Assembly (NCBI RefSeq): GCF_038396785.1
Contig: NZ_CP151087.1
Location: 2,170,001 to 2,234,000 of the forward strand
Source: Sphingobacterium thalpophilum
GTDB taxonomy: Bacteria > Bacteroidota > Bacteroidia > Sphingobacteriales > Sphingobacteriaceae
DNA: 64,000 nt
Direction of reading: 5' to 3'
A program made the translations under genes and the position numbers. The notes beneath the pieces were generated by a model, which searched no databases, was not told where the DNA came from, and saw only the letters and a program-made list of their open reading frames with translations. The number at the start of each line of letters is the position of its first letter. Positions within the stretch are counted from its first letter, which is position 1. Below are positions 62,682 through 64,000 of the stretch, one piece after another.

Positions 62682-64000
62682 ATGCCTAGTTTGAACAGAC
62701 TCCTACATTCACGTCAGGCCTTGATCCTGATATTCGTTCTCATCCTTGTTCACACAAGCACGCTGACCCACGCGCAATTCCCCAAGGAGATGAATAAAGA
62801 TTTATCCAATAGTTCGGTGAAATCTATATTTCAGGATAGTCAGGGCTTCATGTGGTTTGGTACCTACGATGGGCTAAACAGATTCGACGGTTATGATATA
62901 AAAACCTACAGAAATCAGCTAAATAACGAAAATAGCATTCCGCATAATTATATCTATTGTATAGCAGAAGACCATAATAAAAAATTATGGATAGGAACTG
63001 GTCAAGGAATTGGAGTCTACGACCGAAATTTTGATACTTTCACGCGTTTAAATTATATAGACCAAAAATCTAAACGGTCATATCATCTCAATGCCGATAC
63101 GAAATCCATTCAAATCGATAGTGATAATAATATTTATATCGGCACAAACGGCTGGGGGCTATTTTACAAAAGTCATCAAGAAGCATATGCCATACAAATT
63201 GCTTTTAAAGATTATAAATCGAACCTATCCACCTTATACTACCACGTATCGGCCACGCATATTGACGCGACCGGCATGGTATGGGTTTTTATAGAGGGAC
63301 GCGGTTTATACGCTTTCGACAAAAAAACTCAGCAGTTGAATCTTGTATCGAAGGCTATTACGAGTGCAACCTGTATGGCTAGCACAAACAGCGGTGAACT
63401 CTTTATTGGTAATTACGAGGGGCTATTTGTTTGGAAAATCAAAGACCATATGCTTTCGTCCTTGTATCCACAGGAGCTTAAATCGAGCCAGATCAACATG
63501 CTGACGCTGGAGGGGCAAAACAAACTTTGGTTAGCCACCCAAAACAATGGCATTTTTATACTTAACCTATCTCATGGAAAAGCAGCAAATAAAAATGTTC
63601 TACAGCCCGTACAATTTTCACTGAATAGCAAAACCATTTATACGGTTTACATAGACTCTCAGCATAAAATATGGATTGGCACCGGAAAGGGCGGCATTGA
63701 GACCATTGATAACAACGGCTATAAATTTAATTATTTACAGCAGAAACATTATGCGGGATTTAACTTAGCGCACAAATTTGTACGTTCTTTCGTTGAGTAT
63801 GATAACAAGATCTGGATTGGTACCGAAGGTGATGGCCTTTATGTATGGGATAACAAGACCAATCAGGTTCAATCTTTTCAAAAAGGGCCACAGCAATTGC
63901 CAGACAATACGATAAACCATCTTTTGACCGGAACTAACGGAGATCTATGGATCGCAACCGAAAGGGGCATTGCGCGTTATGCAAAAGGTTCGGGTTTAAA
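62682..64000 (+). CDS. Hybrid two-component sensor (HTCS), N-terminal part, runs off the right edge
   Basis: The frame starts at 62682 (MPSLNRLLHSRQALILIFVLILVHTSTLTHA signal peptide) and stays open to the window end, about 440 codons. It shows the repeated propeller units of the periplasmic sensor of HTCS proteins: SVKSIFQDSQGFMWFGTYDGLNRFDGY, then HNKKLWIGTGQGIGVYD, NKIWIGTEGDGLYVWD. Kinase, receiver and AraC domains would lie beyond. It is divergent from the GH/DUF2264/BNR genes, which it probably controls by sensing a breakdown product. Confidence 0.92.
   Translation, partial: MPSLNRLLHSRQALILIFVLILVHTSTLTHAQFPKEMNKDLSNSSVKSIFQDSQGFMWFGTYDGLNRFDGYDIKTYRNQLNNENSIPHNYIYCIAEDHNKKLWIGTGQGIGVYDRNFDTFTRLNYIDQKSKRSYHLNADTKSIQIDSDNNIYIGTNGWGLFYKSHQEAYAIQIAFKDYKSNLSTLYYHVSATHIDATGMVWVFIEGRGLYAFDKKTQQLNLVSKAITSATCMASTNSGELFIGNYEGLFVWKIKDHMLSSLYPQELKSSQINMLTLEGQNKLWLATQNNGIFILNLSHGKAANKNVLQPVQFSLNSKTIYTVYIDSQHKIWIGTGKGGIETIDNNGYKFNYLQQKHYAGFNLAHKFVRSFVEYDNKIWIGTEGDGLYVWDNKTNQVQSFQKGPQQLPDNTINHLLTGTNGDLWIATERGIARYAKGSGL

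Overview
The window looks like a chromosome segment of a Bacteroidota bacterium, most likely a Sphingobacteriaceae member (Sphingobacterium-like). This is inferred from SusC/SusD pairs with an ECF sigma/FecR switch, a hybrid two-component sensor, TAnnTTTG-type promoter boxes, a CTnDOT-type integrase and mobilization module, and low GC. No rRNA, tRNA or CRISPR array was recognised.

Layout. (1) 1 to about 16.1 kb is one end of an integrated mobilizable or conjugative element; its other end lies left of the window. It holds a cargo gene split by an IS21-type insertion, a relaxase with its MobA/MobC-type partner, a hairpin-rich candidate oriT, a DUF3408 protein, a defence block, two excisionase-like HTH genes and a tyrosine integrase. 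The defence block is a structured leader + small protein + XRE regulator + retron-type reverse transcriptase + nuclease-like protein, followed by a convergent AAA ATPase/subtilase pair resembling IetAS. (2) 16.4-21.2 kb is core chromosome: pgi, an AraC-type regulator, a 6-phosphogluconolactonase remnant and a beta-helix protein. (3) 21.3-26.3 kb holds three copies of a small secreted NTF2-like protein cassette, interleaved with small unique genes and a DJ-1/PfpI gene carrying an in-frame stop. (4) 26.5-39.8 kb is a reverse-strand glycan-utilization locus: ECF sigma, FecR, SusC, SusD, TIM-barrel epimerase, BACON/beta-helix lipoprotein, YdcF-like protein, phosphodiester glycosidase and SGNH hydrolase. 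(5) 40.1-49.4 kb is a tandem array of four paralogous IPT/TIG-type lipoproteins, three of them broken in three different ways. (6) 49.5-57.7 kb is a decaying accessory stretch with two more NTF2-like cassettes, a TPR protein, an IS4-type insertion in a secreted-protein gene and an FtsX-permease remnant. (7) 57.7-64 kb is the edge of a second polysaccharide locus: BNR_4-like protein, DUF2264 protein, GH88/GH105 hydrolase and a hybrid two-component sensor running off the right edge.

Three insertion sequences (IS21-, IS1595- and IS4-like) could be delimited to the base with target duplications of 5, 8 and 9 bp. Removing each one restores a continuous reading frame, so all three are clean and probably recent insertions. 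The strongest leads for new biology are the retron-like operon with its folded leader, the tail-to-tail AAA/subtilase pair, the five-copy NTF2-like cassette with a shared upstream element, and the decaying IPT/TIG array.
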